DNA from: Candidatus Margulisiibacteriota bacterium
Lineage (GTDB): Bacteria > Margulisbacteria > WOR-1 > O2-12-FULL-45-9
Direction of reading: 5' to 3'
Length of the DNA: 15,276 bases
NCBI GenBank assembly: GCA_028714935.1
Contig: JAQTLJ010000010.1
Coordinates: 1 to 15,276 of the forward strand
The position numbers were made by a program, and so were the translations under genes. The notes below the pieces were generated by a model. It searched no databases. It had not been told where the DNA came from and saw only the letters and a program-made list of their open reading frames with translations. This document shows positions 13,737 to 15,276 of the stretch, one piece after another (the stretch's first letter is position 1; each line of letters starts with the position of its first letter).

Positions 13737-15276
13737 ATGCCCAATCCACTAAGTGATGCCCTTAGAGGCCCAAGATTTAGAGTTAACGCCGGCCGCAGAG
13801 CTGATACTCCCCCGGTGCGGTTTACACCGACTTTTAATCCCCGGGAGATACTGACCAAATTATTCCGCGGCGAGCTTTCTGCTGCTGACCTCCAGCGTGC
13901 GATCTTCATCGATACCTTGCACGGCCAGGGCCTGATGCGCCAGCTGGCAAAAATACTCAGGCCGCGCAGCACGGGCCGTGATTCCTTCGAATTCGGGAAA
14001 AACTTATTTGGGGCCTTTTTCGACTTTGGGCTTGAGACGGAATTTTTCAAAGACCACGATACGGCGGAATTCGATTCTCATAAAACTGCATATGCCCCCA
14101 TTACTCTCCGGGCAATGGCCAGAGATTATTCAGCCAGCCCGCCGAATAAACAGGGCAACCAGAGGGAGACAGAGGAATTACTGAAAGCGTGCAGGAAGTG
14201 GACCGAAAAAGATCCGACTAGAGCCCCGGAGATATTAGATTTGTTAGCCTTGATCGCTCCGTCAGGACACAAAGGAGCGCTGGCCTTCGTTGAGGACTGC
14301 TACCAACGGCTTGTTATCGACCTGCGGTCCGGCCGCACCCCCAATCCTGAACTGGTAATAGCTTATCAGCTTGCCCTGCAAAAATTAAACCTGCCCCCCA
14401 ACGGGCCAAAGGATTTTTTACATCAGCTTCCACCGATACTTTTTGCCCATGATGACCGATCAACATTAAAAGACGGAAGATTATCTGCCATCCTTGACTG
14501 GATGAGGATAAACACATCCTCAGACGATCCCCGCGGCCAATTTATTGATGAAGCGGAGCTTATTTCCGAGAGCGCATATTTTTTGGAGAAAGGAAAACCT
14601 GAAGACCTTTTGCGCCTGATCATTAATCGTGATGCGGTCAAATATTTCCCCGCTAACAAATTGGCCCCGCTTTTGGATTATCTCAGCGACCAGCTGGGCG
14701 AAGGGCACCCGGAATTTTCGCGCTATGTCATGGAGAACACCGCCTTAATATTGCAAAGGATGTTTTCCAAGCACGGCTGGGAATTTCTGAATGATTACAT
14801 GGCCCCAATGATATTAAACATCTTAAGGAAAACCTTTGCCGCCGGTGATCGCCGGCTTTTAGAGTTCATGTTCCTTATTTTTGAGCTCGAATCCCCTTCT
14901 CTGGAAGTCCACTTTTGCCAGTTGCTTTATGAGAAAGGCTTCACTAGTGTCGGGGAAATTATTAAAAGAGCCGGCCGGATCACCGAGCTGCAAAAACAAA
15001 CGATCGAAACCGCCTACGCTCTACTGGAGGGAGGATTTTTCAAGAAATATCGGCTCCCGGAAAGGGACGAGCCCGGCTTTAGCAATCTGGACCTGCAGAT
15101 GGGATTTGATTTTGTAAAAAATTTGCGCCAGGCCCTGGTCGATATCTATAAGCCCAGCGGGCAAGCTTCTTTCCGGTTTCTTTATCATACTTCCCGGCCG
15201 ATAGTTAAAGCCACCATGCGAAAATATATCGATCATGGGGATCCAGCCTTGAAAAAGTATGCCATTACGGTCATGA
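13737..15276 (+). CDS. Large cytosolic helical protein of unknown function, N-terminal part (cut by window edge)
   Basis: From the ATG at 13737 the plus frame stays open for at least 513 codons to the window end, so it is the real gene here and the opposing minus frames are shadows. The nearest upstream in-frame stop is TAA at 13719, with no other ATG between, so this ATG is the first possible. No Shine-Dalgarno is visible (ATAACC precedes it), so a short-leader or leaderless message is possible. The protein starts MPNPLSDALRGPRFRVNAGR. It has no signal peptide or membrane segment and is rich in amphipathic helices, for example EELLKACRKW, PEDLLRLIINRDAVKYF and NKLAPLLDYLSDQLGEG, as in alpha-solenoid (HEAT/TPR-like) proteins. 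I recognise no family or catalytic motif, and the fold remark is an inference. It is divergent from the dapA group. Confidence 0.8.
   Translation, partial: MPNPLSDALRGPRFRVNAGRRADTPPVRFTPTFNPREILTKLFRGELSAADLQRAIFIDTLHGQGLMRQLAKILRPRSTGRDSFEFGKNLFGAFFDFGLETEFFKDHDTAEFDSHKTAYAPITLRAMARDYSASPPNKQGNQRETEELLKACRKWTEKDPTRAPEILDLLALIAPSGHKGALAFVEDCYQRLVIDLRSGRTPNPELVIAYQLALQKLNLPPNGPKDFLHQLPPILFAHDDRSTLKDGRLSAILDWMRINTSSDDPRGQFIDEAELISESAYFLEKGKPEDLLRLIINRDAVKYFPANKLAPLLDYLSDQLGEGHPEFSRYVMENTALILQRMFSKHGWEFLNDYMAPMILNILRKTFAAGDRRLLEFMFLIFELESPSLEVHFCQLLYEKGFTSVGEIIKRAGRITELQKQTIETAYALLEGGFFKKYRLPERDEPGFSNLDLQMGFDFVKNLRQALVDIYKPSGQASFRFLYHTSRPIVKATMRKYIDHGDPALKKYAITVM

Noticed and set aside
13712..14659. 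Minus-strand frames at 13712-14050 and 14423-14659
   Set aside because: Both lie opposite the plus-strand frame that stays open for more than 500 codons; Ser/Arg-rich composition and no ribosome sites.

Overview
The window reads as a stretch of a bacterial chromosome of roughly even base composition. Seven genes lie on the minus strand, nearly end to end, and one divergent gene on the plus strand runs off the right edge. No rRNA, tRNA, CRISPR array, transposase or phage gene was seen. Only dapA and queH are recognisable housekeeping genes. The rest are secreted or membrane proteins of the kind common in uncultivated, diderm-like bacteria: a PorV/UPF0164-like outer-membrane protein, DUF1565/parallel beta-helix proteins, FN3 proteins, and FlgD-Ig/T9SS-like C-termini. 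A lineage such as Margulisbacteria/Saganbacteria (WOR-1) would fit, but that is an impression and not something the sequence proves.

Right part (about 11264-15276). A 136-bp intergenic region (13601-13736) separates a long plus-strand ORF of unknown function (13737 to the edge, at least 513 codons) from a leftward set: a 62-aa two-helix membrane protein, dapA (lysine/diaminopimelate pathway), queH (queuosine synthesis) and a predicted TIM-barrel protein. dapA, queH and the barrel gene overlap one another and are probably co-transcribed. A 69-bp palindromic repeat has landed at the 3' end of queH. It supplies a foreign C-terminal tail to the protein and carries the reading frame into the next gene.

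Left part (1-11218). Four exported proteins follow in the same direction: a 2697-aa modular protein (five DUF1565/right-handed beta-helix modules and six Ig-like domains), a 620-aa FN3 protein, a 332-aa protein with a FlgD-Ig/T9SS-sorting-like C-terminus, and the first 83 codons of a PorV/UPF0164-like outer-membrane protein. Spacing is 15 nt, then a 4-nt ATGA overlap, then 2 nt, so they look like one translationally coupled unit. A plausible promoter (TTTACA-N17-TAGAAT) stands just before the giant gene.

The items most worth following are: the surface-protein cassette linked to a PorV-like outer-membrane protein; the mosaic duplication history of the giant protein; the palindromic element inside queH; and the operator-like dyad sitting on the -35 box of the 62-aa gene.
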